From: G963662905 sp965230045
GTDB taxonomy: Bacteria > Bacteroidota > Bacteroidia > Bacteroidales > WRLA01
Direction of reading: 5' to 3'
DNA length: 64,000 nucleotides
Assembly: GCA_965230045.1 (NCBI GenBank)
Contig: OZ245940.1
Span: 806,001 to 870,000, forward strand
How positions within the stretch are numbered: position 1 is the first letter of the stretch; every line of letters begins with the position of its first letter. The notes under the pieces were generated by a model that made no database searches, was not told where the DNA came from, and was given only the letters and a program-made list of their open reading frames with translations. The translations under genes and the position numbers were made by a program. Below, in pieces: positions 56,770 to 64,000 of this stretch.

Positions 56770-58116
56770 TTATTCCAAATCCATTCTATACAAACCATAA
56801 TTCCTGCTGTTGCCAATCTTTTGGTATAAATAATAAATGGTGTTGTTATATACCTTTATTTTAATGGGGAAAACATGGGGCAGTGTTTCAATAAATGAGA
56901 TCTTGCCACCGTTAAGGTCAAGGCTGTATAGATCGGTTTTTGCACCCTCTTTCCATAAAAAATATGCTTTTTCATTATTGCAGTTGTCTATCAATGCCTT
57001 GTCCTTCCATATCCGCCCTTCTTCCATTTCCAGCAATTTAAAAGCTTTTTCATCATCATTGCTGTGTGTTATGTTGAGCTCTGAGACGAACTTGCCGGTT
57101 TTATCAAACTTTAATAGCTTGTTTTTGATGTTATCAATGATATATACTTCGTCTTCAATATTGAAGAATACATTCCATATGTTGTTGTAATGATAATTTA
57201 GATCGAAGGTAATTTCGTGATTGTCATACATATTGTTAATATAGGCTCTTCTCTCATCTCCTGGAAGAGCCCCAAGGTTAAAATATTCCTTTGGCAATAG
57301 AAAACGTAATTCTTGAAAGATATAATCAACTTTCTTTTCGTCTATAATTGTGTGAAACATATTTTTGCTACTCCTGTTTATTGTGTAGTAGCAGATTTTA
57401 TCATTGATTTTTGTCTTATATTCAGAAAAATAATAATTGCTATCAATCTTAAAATCGTATAGTTCATTTACTTTCTTGAGTGTTGAATAGTCGAAAGGTT
57501 CCAGATAGTTCATCTGGCCGTTTTCAATGATTATCTGATAAACAGAACCCGATTTTGAAACAATATCCAGATTGCCATAGAAATCAATAATAATTCCCCT
57601 GGGCTTGCCGGGAGGAGTGCTAAAGATTGTGTCCCTAAGGTTTTCATCAACCGAAATCAGCTGGTATTTCCTATTGGAGTAATCTTTCAGCAGGAAGTAG
57701 ATGCGGTGATCGTAAATTTCATAATCAATAACCGATTGATTGGGTTTTTTGTAGATCGTTTCATATCTCTCTTCACTGATTTCCACTGCATCTAGGGTGT
57801 ATGAAAACGGACTCAATGTAACAAGGATGTTGGAGTCTGACACGGCTTTGGCATTGATTTTTAACAGCTTTGGCACGGACGAGATGTGAGAGAACTTCAA
57901 TGTTATGCTATCTTTGTCTGTGTTGATTTTAAACCTTCCTTTTTTGTCGCTTATACTTCCGAATTTACTGCCCGGCCAAATTTGGATGGCTACATTGGGC
58001 AATGGCTGACCGGTATTTTCTTCAATTACGGTTCCTCTAATAACAGGAGTGCTTTGAGAATGAAGTACCTGTTGGATGAAAATCAGAAGTGTTAAAGTCA
58101 AGAATATTTTTTTCAT
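56770..58116 (-). CDS. Carboxypeptidase-regulatory plus 6-bladed propeller protein, paralogue 1
   Basis: A 448-residue protein with a signal peptide ending VLHSQ. A CarboxypepD_reg-like beta sandwich is at about 23-110 (VIRGTVIEENTGQPLPNVAI ... SDKKGRFKINTDKDSITLKF), then a six-bladed propeller (about 115-440) with repeated FDKTGKFVSEL-type blades. No catalytic residues or sorting domain are seen. It is probably periplasmic or surface-associated with a binding role. Residues 25-215 and the last 75 are almost identical to paralogue 2, while the middle differs strongly. It is AT-rich compared with the housekeeping genes. Confidence 0.8.
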   Translation of the reverse strand: MKKIFLTLTLLIFIQQVLHSQSTPVIRGTVIEENTGQPLPNVAIQIWPGSKFGSISDKKGRFKINTDKDSITLKFSHISSVPKLLKINAKAVSDSNILVTLSPFSYTLDAVEISEERYETIYKKPNQSVIDYEIYDHRIYFLLKDYSNRKYQLISVDENLRDTIFSTPPGKPRGIIIDFYGNLDIVSKSGSVYQIIIENGQMNYLEPFDYSTLKKVNELYDFKIDSNYYFSEYKTKINDKICYYTINRSSKNMFHTIIDEKKVDYIFQELRFLLPKEYFNLGALPGDERRAYINNMYDNHEITFDLNYHYNNIWNVFFNIEDEVYIIDNIKNKLLKFDKTGKFVSELNITHSNDDEKAFKLLEMEEGRIWKDKALIDNCNNEKAYFLWKEGAKTDLYSLDLNGGKISFIETLPHVFPIKIKVYNNTIYYLYQKIGNSRNYGLYRMDLE

Positions 58117-58159
58117 TTTTATTGGTTTTGTGGTTGGTATATTTGTAAGCTTCTTGTCC

Positions 58160-59503
58160 CTAATCTATCTCTGTTCTATACAAACCATAATTCCTGCTGT
58201 TGCCAATCTTTTGGTATAAATAATAAATGGTGTTGTTATATACCTTTATTTTAATGGGGAAAACATGGGGCAGTGTTTCAATAAATGAGATCTTGCCACC
58301 GCTAAGATCAAGGCTGTATAGATCGGTTTTTGCACCCTCTTTCCATAAAAAATATGCTTTTCCGTTATTGCAGTTGTCTATCAATGCCTTGTCCTTCCAT
58401 ATCCGCCCTTCTTCTTTTTCTAGAAGCTTATCCGCTTTGCTGTCATCAGAAGTATAAGTTATATCTGTACTTGCAATCAATTTTCCGTTTTTATCAAATT
58501 TCAATAGCTTGTTTTTAATATTATCTATGATGTATATACTGTCATTTATATGAAAAAAGGCGTTTGAAATGTGGTTATACATAAAGTTTACCGTGAAGTT
58601 TATCTCTTGCCTGTCATAAAGCTTTGTAACTATATCCCTTCTTTTTTCTCCAGGTGGAGCTGAATAACACTTATTAATCAAACTCAAAAATCTCATTTCA
58701 TCATAAAAATAGTTTATCTTATCCTCATCAAATAGTGAACAGAAAATCTTCTTACTTTTTTTATTTATTTTACCATAATTAATTTTGTCTTTTATTTTTG
58801 TTTGGAATTCAGAAAAATAATAATTGCTATCAATTTTAAAATCGTACAGTTCATTTACTTTTTCGAGTTTTGAATAATTGAAAGGTTCCAGATAGTTCAT
58901 CTGGCCGTTTTCAATGATTATCTGATAAACCCAATTCGATTTTGAAACAATATCCAGGTTGCCATAGAAATCAATAATAATTCCCCTGGGCTTGCCGGGA
59001 GGAGTGCTAAAGATTGTGTCCCTAAGGTTTTCATCAACCGAAATCAGCTGGTATTTCCTATTGGAGTAATCTTTCAGCAGGAAGTAGATGCGGTGATCGT
59101 AAATTTCATAATCAATAACCGATTGATTGGGTTTTTTGTAGATCGTTTCATATCTCTCTTCACTGATTTCCACTGCATCTAGGGTGTATGAAAACGGACT
59201 CAATGTAACAAGGATGTTGGAGTCTGATACGGCTTTGGCATTGATTTTTAATAGCTTCGGCACGGACGAGATGTGAGAGAACTTCAATGTTATGCTATCT
59301 TTGTCTGTGTTGATTTTAAACCTTCCTTCTTTGTTGCTTATGCTTCCGAATTTACTGCCCGGCCAAATTTGGATGGCTACATTGGGCAATGGCTGACCGG
59401 TATTTTCTTCAATTACGGTTCCTTTGACCACGGTATTGTTTTGTGATAGTAGCAGTTGATGGGTGAAGATCAGGATTGCGCTGAGGAGTAATATTTTTTT
59501 CAT
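58160..59503 (-). CDS. Carboxypeptidase-regulatory plus 6-bladed propeller protein, paralogue 2
   Basis: Start at 59503 (MKKILLLSAILIFTHQLLLSQ, a signal peptide); upstream codons to 59539 are not needed. About 447 residues with the same two-domain layout as paralogue 1. The region VKGTVIEENTGQPLPNVAIQ through EPFNYSKLEKVNELYDFKID and the end segment ALIDNCNNGKAYFLWKEGAK through NSRNYGLYR are nearly identical to paralogue 1, also at DNA level. The part between (about 220-365) is clearly divergent. This is the pattern left by recent duplication with local conversion or by selection for variation in one face of the propeller. Confidence 0.8.
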   Translation of the reverse strand: MKKILLLSAILIFTHQLLLSQNNTVVKGTVIEENTGQPLPNVAIQIWPGSKFGSISNKEGRFKINTDKDSITLKFSHISSVPKLLKINAKAVSDSNILVTLSPFSYTLDAVEISEERYETIYKKPNQSVIDYEIYDHRIYFLLKDYSNRKYQLISVDENLRDTIFSTPPGKPRGIIIDFYGNLDIVSKSNWVYQIIIENGQMNYLEPFNYSKLEKVNELYDFKIDSNYYFSEFQTKIKDKINYGKINKKSKKIFCSLFDEDKINYFYDEMRFLSLINKCYSAPPGEKRRDIVTKLYDRQEINFTVNFMYNHISNAFFHINDSIYIIDNIKNKLLKFDKNGKLIASTDITYTSDDSKADKLLEKEEGRIWKDKALIDNCNNGKAYFLWKEGAKTDLYSLDLSGGKISFIETLPHVFPIKIKVYNNTIYYLYQKIGNSRNYGLYRTEID

Positions 59504-59584
59504 CTTAAGTTGGATTTTACAATGAGATGGGTATATCATTCATTGGTGTGATTTCGGCTGTTTGGATTAATGGGTTCATGCTTA

Positions 59585-60883
59585 TTATTCAATGGCTAAA
59601 ACGCTTAAAACCGGGGTTTTGCCAAGGCTATTATTGATGTAGTAGATCTTATCCCTGTAAAAGCAGACTTTCCCGGGGTAAATGCAATTGTCGATTTTAA
59701 TTGTTTTTAGGATTTTGCCCGTGCTTGGTTCAATTTCATAGAATTCATTACTGGCAACGGATATGCTTTCAAGATATATTTTGCCTGTTGCATCGTCATG
59801 GAAAGCTTTCTTGCTATTTTTTGTTTGATAGGCCATCTGTACAGTTTTCAGGTATGAGAAAGAATTATCGAAAAATACAATTTCATGTTTGAGGTTATCA
59901 AAGACCAGCACCGTATCCGAAGCAACAAAGAGAGGGTTATAGGCCGGGATACTGCCAATATATTTATAGCTCCATTCCAAATGCTTTATTCTTCTCATTA
60001 TTTGCAACTCCGCTACTGAAATATCTCCCATTTCATTGATGTAACCATATTTTCTTATTAATTCATTCTTGTCATTTAGTAAGTCCTGCGCAAATATTTC
60101 CCGGGCTTTATTATGGACATTATAGAATGGCTTTTTGATTTTATTCTCTATATGCCAATAAGTTATTTGCTGATTATGTTTGTGGAATGATTTAAAAATG
60201 AAATGGTCATTAATATAGCCGGCACAGTTTCCCAAACTCGAATTAAATTTTTGTTTGGAGCATGGCTTGTGAAAGAAAATAACCGAATCTGTTAAATCCA
60301 GCATCATTTGATGGCAGGAGTCTTCGGTAAACAGGTGGATGTTGCCCATACAATCTTCGAACAGTTCATTTGCTTTAATATGTATGCTTCGCTCAAAATG
60401 TGTTGACGAGTCAATATCAATAACTCTGAGTTTTCTGTTTCGGCCTTGTTTCAGCAATACAATTAATTTGTTGCCAAAAATCTTAAAATCTAAAATCGTT
60501 CGATGACTCCTGTTTGACAGAATTTCTTTAGGTTTTGTGTCGTTAATATTAACTTCCTCAAGGCTATATACTTTTCTGATTAGGTGGATGCTCAGGTAGT
60601 TTTCAATATTTTCATAATCTTTTTTTGAAATGCTCAGGAGTTTATCTTCGAATCCCAGGGCGCTTATTTTTATCTCTATTGGGAAGGTATCGCTGATTAT
60701 ATAAAAAAAGCCGCTTGGATTTGTTGTTGTGCCTGTTTTTTTGTTGAGGTTTTGCACATGGACATTTGATACAGGCATTGCCATGTGGTCGATAATTTTT
60801 CCGACAATAAGAATGGTGTCATTTTGAGCATAAATGTTCATAAGCAAGAATGTAGAGAAAAGGAGGCTTATTAAAGGCTTCAT
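59585..60883 (-). CDS. Carboxypeptidase-regulatory plus 6-bladed propeller protein, divergent paralogue 3
   Basis: A 432-residue protein with a signal peptide ending MNIYAQ, the same order of domains as its two neighbours (ILIVGKIIDHMAMPVSNVHV ... GFFYIISDTFPIEIKI, then propeller segments such as LLKQGRNRKLRVIDIDSS and FFDNSFSYLKTVQMAYQ), but only distant identity. It is probably the older member of the tandem family and the first of a three-gene transcript (gaps of 81 and 43 bases). Function unknown. Confidence 0.75.
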   Translation of the reverse strand: MKPLISLLFSTFLLMNIYAQNDTILIVGKIIDHMAMPVSNVHVQNLNKKTGTTTNPSGFFYIISDTFPIEIKISALGFEDKLLSISKKDYENIENYLSIHLIRKVYSLEEVNINDTKPKEILSNRSHRTILDFKIFGNKLIVLLKQGRNRKLRVIDIDSSTHFERSIHIKANELFEDCMGNIHLFTEDSCHQMMLDLTDSVIFFHKPCSKQKFNSSLGNCAGYINDHFIFKSFHKHNQQITYWHIENKIKKPFYNVHNKAREIFAQDLLNDKNELIRKYGYINEMGDISVAELQIMRRIKHLEWSYKYIGSIPAYNPLFVASDTVLVFDNLKHEIVFFDNSFSYLKTVQMAYQTKNSKKAFHDDATGKIYLESISVASNEFYEIEPSTGKILKTIKIDNCIYPGKVCFYRDKIYYINNSLGKTPVLSVLAIE

Positions 60884-61281
60884 GATCGATAAGTTTAATG
60901 GAATATTTTAACTTATAATTTCTTAATAATATGGTAATTAGGCTTTATTGTTCCATTACTTAATTATATTCTTTATAACTGGAGTGATGGAAAAGTTAAG
61001 TTATATGAATTACTTTGTTTGGTTATTAGTTGGTTTCAAAGATATATAAAATTATTGATTTTGTAATTTTATAATACCAAATTATTTGGGAAGCCTTATC
61101 TTTTCTGGTTTATTATATGATCCGATTTCGTGATAAATGGAGCTTTTATAGAAAAAGCCGGGATTACTAAAATTTCCGGTTTTTTTTGTGTCTGGTTCTA
61201 AAATGTGGTGATTCATCCGTTTATTTTTTATTTTTCAAAGGTTCCCGCACCTGCGGGAGAACCGCATGATGAAAAATAATC
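60884..61281. other. Intergenic interval upstream of the IS3 element
   Basis: About 400 bases without a gene. It contains the presumed promoter region of the propeller operon, an orphan second copy of the hutH terminator (61152-61190) and a small hairpin around 61238-61262 (GGTTCCCGCA / TGCGGGAGAACC). Nothing else is recognised. Confidence 0.5.
61152..61190 (+). repeat. Second copy of the hutH terminator sequence
   Basis: A 39-bp segment with 37 bases identical to 56675-56713, including stem, loop and T run. No gene on this strand precedes it, so it is a displaced copy rather than a working gene end. Confidence 0.75.
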
Positions 61282-61344
61282 TGTATAGTCCTGATATAGG
61301 TTGACCAGAATTACAATTAGAAGTCAACTAAATCAAGGATTAAA

Positions 61345-61722
61345 ATGAAGAGAAGAACAAAGATGAACTACCCAGAAGATTTCAAGCTTCGTGTAGTTAA
61401 AGAAGTGTTATCAGGTAAGTACAGCAAAGAAGAGGCGCGGCGTATTTACGGTATTCAGAGTAATTGTGCAATTTTGTACTGGATTCGCCAGTTTAGTGGC
61501 CAATCGAATTACAGAGAAGGGGGCATATCCCAAATAAATCCAGAGCTAATGGAAAACAAGAAACAAAAAATAGATAAGGATCAGGAGATCAGGGACCTTC
61601 AAGCTCAGTTAAAGAAGGAGCAGCTCAGGGCCGACCTGTGGCAAAAGATGGTGGATGTAGCAGAAGAAGAATTAAAAATTGATATCAGAAAAAAGTATGG
61701 AGCCAAGCTGTCCAACAACTAA
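61345..61722 (+). CDS. IS3-family transposase OrfA (helix-turn-helix subunit)
   Basis: A 125-residue protein with a helix-turn-helix at about 7-55 (YPEDFKLRVVKEVLSGKYSK, RRIYGIQSNCAILYWIRQF) and a leucine-zipper-like helix at about 75-110. Near its end the codons A AAA AAG (61689-61695) form a slippery heptamer for -1 frameshifting into orfB. Confidence 0.9.
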   Translation: MKRRTKMNYPEDFKLRVVKEVLSGKYSKEEARRIYGIQSNCAILYWIRQFSGQSNYREGGISQINPELMENKKQKIDKDQEIRDLQAQLKKEQLRADLWQKMVDVAEEELKIDIRKKYGAKLSNN

Positions 61723-62639
61723 AAGCAGACAAAGGTTCGAGGGCAACAATCAAAGACCTTTGCGGACTGCTTGGCTATAGCAAACAGGCATATTACAAGA
61801 ATATTCGCCATAATGAAGAATCTATTTACCAGGAAGACATAATTATTGAACTGATAAAATCAAAACGAAGGTTATGGAAAAAAGGGAGTGGCAGGAACTT
61901 GCTTTGCAGCTTGCAAGAAGACTTAAAAGCCCACAATATCAGCATAGGGCGAGACCGTTTCTATGATTTGTTGCGCAGGCATGGTCTGTTGTTAAGAAAA
62001 TCAAAGCGCAGGGCTTATACAACAAACAGTTATCATCATTATCACAAGTATCCGAATTTGATAAGAGGTTTAATTCCCAATGGCCCTTCTCAGGTATTGG
62101 TTTCAGATATAACCTATGTTTGGATCAAGGGCAATGACAGTTTTGCTTATCTATCCCTTGTTACAGATATGTATTCTCGCAAAATAGTTGGTTTTGATGT
62201 TAGTGGCTCATTAGAAGCTACCGGCGCATTGAGGGCTTTAAAGAAAGCCACACGAGGGCTAAATGCACATGGGTGTATCCATCATTCAGACCGGGGCGTC
62301 CAATATTGTTGCGACAAATACATCAAACACCTTAATAAATGCCGTATGGCAATTAGCATGACGGAAAATGGGGATCCACTGGAAAACCCTATTGCAGAAC
62401 GTGTTAACCGAACAATAAAAGAAGAATTTACCAATGACAAAACCATATCATTCAGTAGTTTGGCCGAAGCCAAAAAAGAACTTCCCCAATTTATAAACTT
62501 CTATAATACAAAGCGCCCACACAGAAGTGTCGAAATGATGACCCCAGAGAAGGCTCATCAAAAAACTGGAGAACTTAAAAGGTGCTGGAAAACTTATTAC
62601 AGAAAGCGTCCAGAAGAGGCATTAGAAAAATTGAATTAA
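61692..62639 (+). CDS. IS3-family transposase OrfB (DDE integrase domain), expressed by frameshift
   Basis: In the -1 frame the reading continues without a stop from the slippery site to 62639, giving about 315 residues; the first ATG in this frame (61899) is too far inside the HTH_21 region to be the natural start. The integrase core has the DDE triad: Asp in VSDITYVWIKG, Asp in HHSDRGVQYC, and Glu in NPIAERVNRTIKEEF. It makes the OrfAB fusion that moves the element. Confidence 0.9.
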   Translation, partial: KVWSQAVQQLKADKGSRATIKDLCGLLGYSKQAYYKNIRHNEESIYQEDIIIELIKSKRRLWKKGSGRNLLCSLQEDLKAHNISIGRDRFYDLLRRHGLLLRKSKRRAYTTNSYHHYHKYPNLIRGLIPNGPSQVLVSDITYVWIKGNDSFAYLSLVTDMYSRKIVGFDVSGSLEATGALRALKKATRGLNAHGCIHHSDRGVQYCCDKYIKHLNKCRMAISMTENGDPLENPIAERVNRTIKEEFTNDKTISFSSLAEAKKELPQFINFYNTKRPHRSVEMMTPEKAHQKTGELKRCWKTYYRKRPEEALEKLN

Positions 62640-62655
62640 TATATTTGTCGAACAA

Positions 62656-62703
62656 ACTCTTTTTTCTTCTTTCCGGGGATCCCCGGAAAGAAGAAAAAAG
62701 AGT
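62656..62703. repeat. 48-bp perfect palindrome at the IS3 right end
   Basis: ACTCTTTTTTCTTCTTTCCG followed by GGGA, and its exact reverse complement, meet at a GGATCC centre with no loop. It starts 17 bases after the orfB stop and overlaps the first bases of the right inverted repeat. It can act as a bidirectional terminator or extrude as a cruciform. Confidence 0.85.
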
Positions 62704-62960
62704 CAACCAAAATCAGGACGCTACAATCATTGTCTTGTACTTCGACAAAGCTCAGCAGAACGATGTTAATGATTATTTTTATCATGCTTGTTTCAGATCC
62801 GGAAATCAGAATAATTATTAGAATAGGATTTAATCCAGCTGTTTTATAAAAAAGTTGCTTGATAGGACAACTTTTCGTATTTTTGTCAGATGCTTAAGAA
62901 ACGTGAACTCTTTTTCTTTAAAGACTATTTTAGTTCTTGTCTATAATGTCGAGAGTTTGA

Positions 62961-63066
62961 TCTATAAAGTTCAAATTCAAGGCGTGTGAAAAATCTAAAC
63001 CGCAGTATACTAGGGTATATGAGGATTTAGATTTTGAGCAACAACGCAGAAGTTGGACTTTATAGA
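62961..63066. repeat. 106-bp imperfect palindromic element
   Basis: Outer arms TCTATAAAGTTCAAATTC (62961-62978) and GAAGTTGGACTTTATAGA (63049-63066) match at 16 of 18 positions. Inner arms around AAAATCTAAA (about 62988-63010 and 63015-63038) also pair, leaving a TAGG loop. It looks like a dispersed extragenic palindrome and overlaps the first 14 bases of the toxin gene. The rest of 62726-62960 holds only a CTTCGACAAAGCTCAGC fragment of a common dispersed repeat. Confidence 0.65.
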
Positions 63067-63379
63067 CGAACTCTATTTTAGTGAATTTTACAATCGTCAA
63101 AGCATTATAGTTCAAAAGAAAATTCTTTGGACTTTGCGGCTTATTGAAGAATTGGAAGAGGTGCCACAAAAGTATTTGAAGCATCTGAAAAACACTTCAG
63201 GACTGTTTGAAATTCGGGTACAGGTTGGCAGTAATATTTTTAGAATCTTTTGTTTTTTTGATAAGGATAAAATCGTTGTAGTTGGTCATGGGTTTCAAAA
63301 GAAGAGTCAGAAAACGCCAAAACAACAGATTGAGAGAGCGAAGCAAATCAGAAAGGAATATTATGACAAAAAGCAATAA
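63053..63379 (+). CDS. higB: HigB/RelE-superfamily toxin (Gp49-like)
   Basis: A 108-residue protein starting at a TTG (63053). No ATG exists in the first 80 codons and an in-frame stop is 18 bases upstream, so the choice is forced. Core motifs GLFEIRVQVGSNIFRIFCFF and VVGHGFQKKSQKTPKQQIER are those of Gp49/HigB mRNA interferases, which cut mRNA on the ribosome. It overlaps the antitoxin gene by 17 bases, toxin first, the HigBA order. The N-terminus is encoded partly by a palindromic element and may not be original. Confidence 0.85.
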   Translation: MDFIDELYFSEFYNRQSIIVQKKILWTLRLIEELEEVPQKYLKHLKNTSGLFEIRVQVGSNIFRIFCFFDKDKIVVVGHGFQKKSQKTPKQQIERAKQIRKEYYDKKQ

Positions 63380-63668
63380 TTTAAAAAGTCTTGATCATTT
63401 CATTGATGAAAAGATCGGCGAAAAAGGAACGGCAAAAAGAGATCAATTTGAGCACGAATACGATGCTTTTAAATTGGGTGTATTAATTCAGCAAGCGCGA
63501 AAGCAAAAAGGATTAACACAGGAAAAACTTGCTGAGTTATCAGGAACCAATAAATCCTATATATCCAGATTAGAGCGAGACCTAAAAGATATTCGTTTTT
63601 CCACTTTGCAAAAAATTATCAATCAAGGACTTGGTGGGCAATTAAATATCTCCATCAGTTTTGATTAG
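63363..63668 (+). CDS. higA: HigA-like XRE-family antitoxin
   Basis: Start at the ATG at 63363, inside the toxin gene's end; a longer frame from 63282 is only overlap. About 101 residues: an N-terminal segment with a possible toxin-binding helix, then an HTH_3 domain (LIQQARKQKGLTQEKLAELS, NKSYISRLERDLKDIRFSTL). It should bind and neutralise the toxin and repress the operon. Confidence 0.88.
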   Translation: MTKSNNLKSLDHFIDEKIGEKGTAKRDQFEHEYDAFKLGVLIQQARKQKGLTQEKLAELSGTNKSYISRLERDLKDIRFSTLQKIINQGLGGQLNISISFD

Positions 63669-63720
63669 ATGGTAGTGGATTTTTTTGAGGGCAACATGAG
63701 TGTGATTTCTAAGCAATCTG

Positions 63721-64000
63721 CTATGTCGTATGCTCAAAGTCACTGCGTTTCAGCCGTGCTTTATTTCCTTTAATAGTTTTTAAGGTAGCGTTAATATGTT
63801 TGGCTACCTCATTCTTTAAAAACGGAGGGATTAAATCTTTGAGATCCAGCTCAAAGAGCCTATGGATTATGATGATATCATCACGGGAGAACGGGCGGAC
63901 ACCATTAATTAATTCCGACATATAATTGGGTCTGTGCCTTAAAATTTTTGCCAGGTCTTTTTGGGAAAGTTTATTTTCTTTAAGCTTGTTTTTTATCAGG
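63721..64000 (-). CDS. HTH (XRE-like) protein, N-terminus beyond the window
   Basis: The frame is open to the window edge: IKNKLKENKLSQKDLAKILR then HRPNYMSELINGVRPFSRDD, a helix-turn-helix like HigA-type antitoxins, followed by IIIIHRLFELDLKDLIPPFL and a basic tail. It is 92 visible residues and convergent with the higBA pair (53 bases between stops). Its partner, if it is an antitoxin, would lie just outside the window. Confidence 0.78.
   Translation of the reverse strand, partial: LIKNKLKENKLSQKDLAKILRHRPNYMSELINGVRPFSRDDIIIIHRLFELDLKDLIPPFLKNEVAKHINATLKTIKGNKARLKRSDFEHTT

Larger units (their letters stand above)
61282..62725 (+). mobile_element. Complete IS3-family (IS150-type) insertion sequence, 1444 bp
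   Basis: The left end TGTATAGTCCTGATATAGG and the right end (reverse complement) TGTAGCGTCCTGATTTTGG form terminal inverted repeats of about 25 bp with TG...CA ends. ATC directly outside both ends (61279-61281 and 62726-62728) is a 3-bp target duplication as expected for the family. It carries orfA and orfB joined by a -1 frameshift site, plus a long palindrome inside the right end. Confidence 0.88.

Noticed and set aside
62641..62725. A short extra gene after orfB
   Set aside because: The frame runs through the palindrome and right inverted repeat; it is sequence of the element's end.
1..64000. tRNA or rRNA genes
   Set aside because: No cloverleaf-like segments with conserved TTC arms or rRNA signatures were noticed by eye; a tRNAscan run would be decisive.

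Overview
The window comes from a member of the Bacteroidota, most likely of the Bacteroidales/Marinilabiliales type. The evidence is several type IX secretion (T9SS) sorting domains, DUF3857/transglutaminase proteins, a BlaI/M56 pair fused to a TonB C-domain, an S46 dipeptidyl-peptidase, an RprXY-like two-component system, and promoters with the Bacteroidota -7 box TAnnTTTG. Most of the window is ordinary chromosome. Accessory islands sit around 16.7-28.3 kb and 56.7-64 kb, with a single insertion sequence at 42.6-44.5 kb.

Layout. 1-5.4 kb (minus): an operon of two DUF3857/transglutaminase-like proteins, one lacking the catalytic residues, followed by a TPR/LytS-type histidine kinase that runs off the window. 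5.5-12.3 kb: rluB, mltF, a DUF5723 outer-membrane protein, the rprX/rprY-like pair, then a noncoding interval with a promoter-hairpin-terminator unit (candidate small RNA) and short interspersed repeats. 12.3-16.6 kb: sbcC-sbcD. 16.8-28.2 kb (minus): a compact run of five secreted or surface genes, namely a coiled-coil-tipped fibre-like protein, a 2221-residue SpvB/FG-GAP/RHS protein with a papain-like C-terminal tip, a small exported protein directly behind it (candidate immunity protein), a T9SS-targeted stub carrying one YD repeat, and a PKD/propeller protein.

28.5-42.6 kb: a T9SS surface protein, frr, a Vsr-like endonuclease without a methyltransferase, an M28 peptidase, tdk, a cyclophilin lipoprotein, pheS, a blaI-TPR-M56/TonB operon with an operator palindrome in its promoter, and dsbD. 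42.6-44.5 kb: a complete ISNCY-like element inserted just after the dsbD terminator. 44.6-52.2 kb (minus): S46 peptidase, manC, sprT-like gene, a tiny lipoprotein and a large VPS10/BNR-repeat protein. 52.4-56.7 kb (plus): PKD/T9SS protein, hisS, hutH.

56.7-64 kb (accessory): three tandem carboxypeptidase-regulatory/6-bladed-propeller paralogues, two of them mosaics with near-identical ends and divergent middles, bracketed by two near-identical copies of the hutH terminator. Then come a complete IS3/IS150-type element with a -1 frameshift site and a 48-bp perfect palindrome at its right end, a 106-bp palindromic element that overlaps the start of a HigB-like toxin gene, the HigA-like antitoxin, and the end of a second HTH gene cut by the window edge. 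No rRNA, tRNA or CRISPR array was seen.

The strongest candidates for something undescribed are the RHS-protease/small exported protein/YD-stub gene set, the orphan promoter-terminator RNA unit near 12 kb, and the mosaic propeller cluster.
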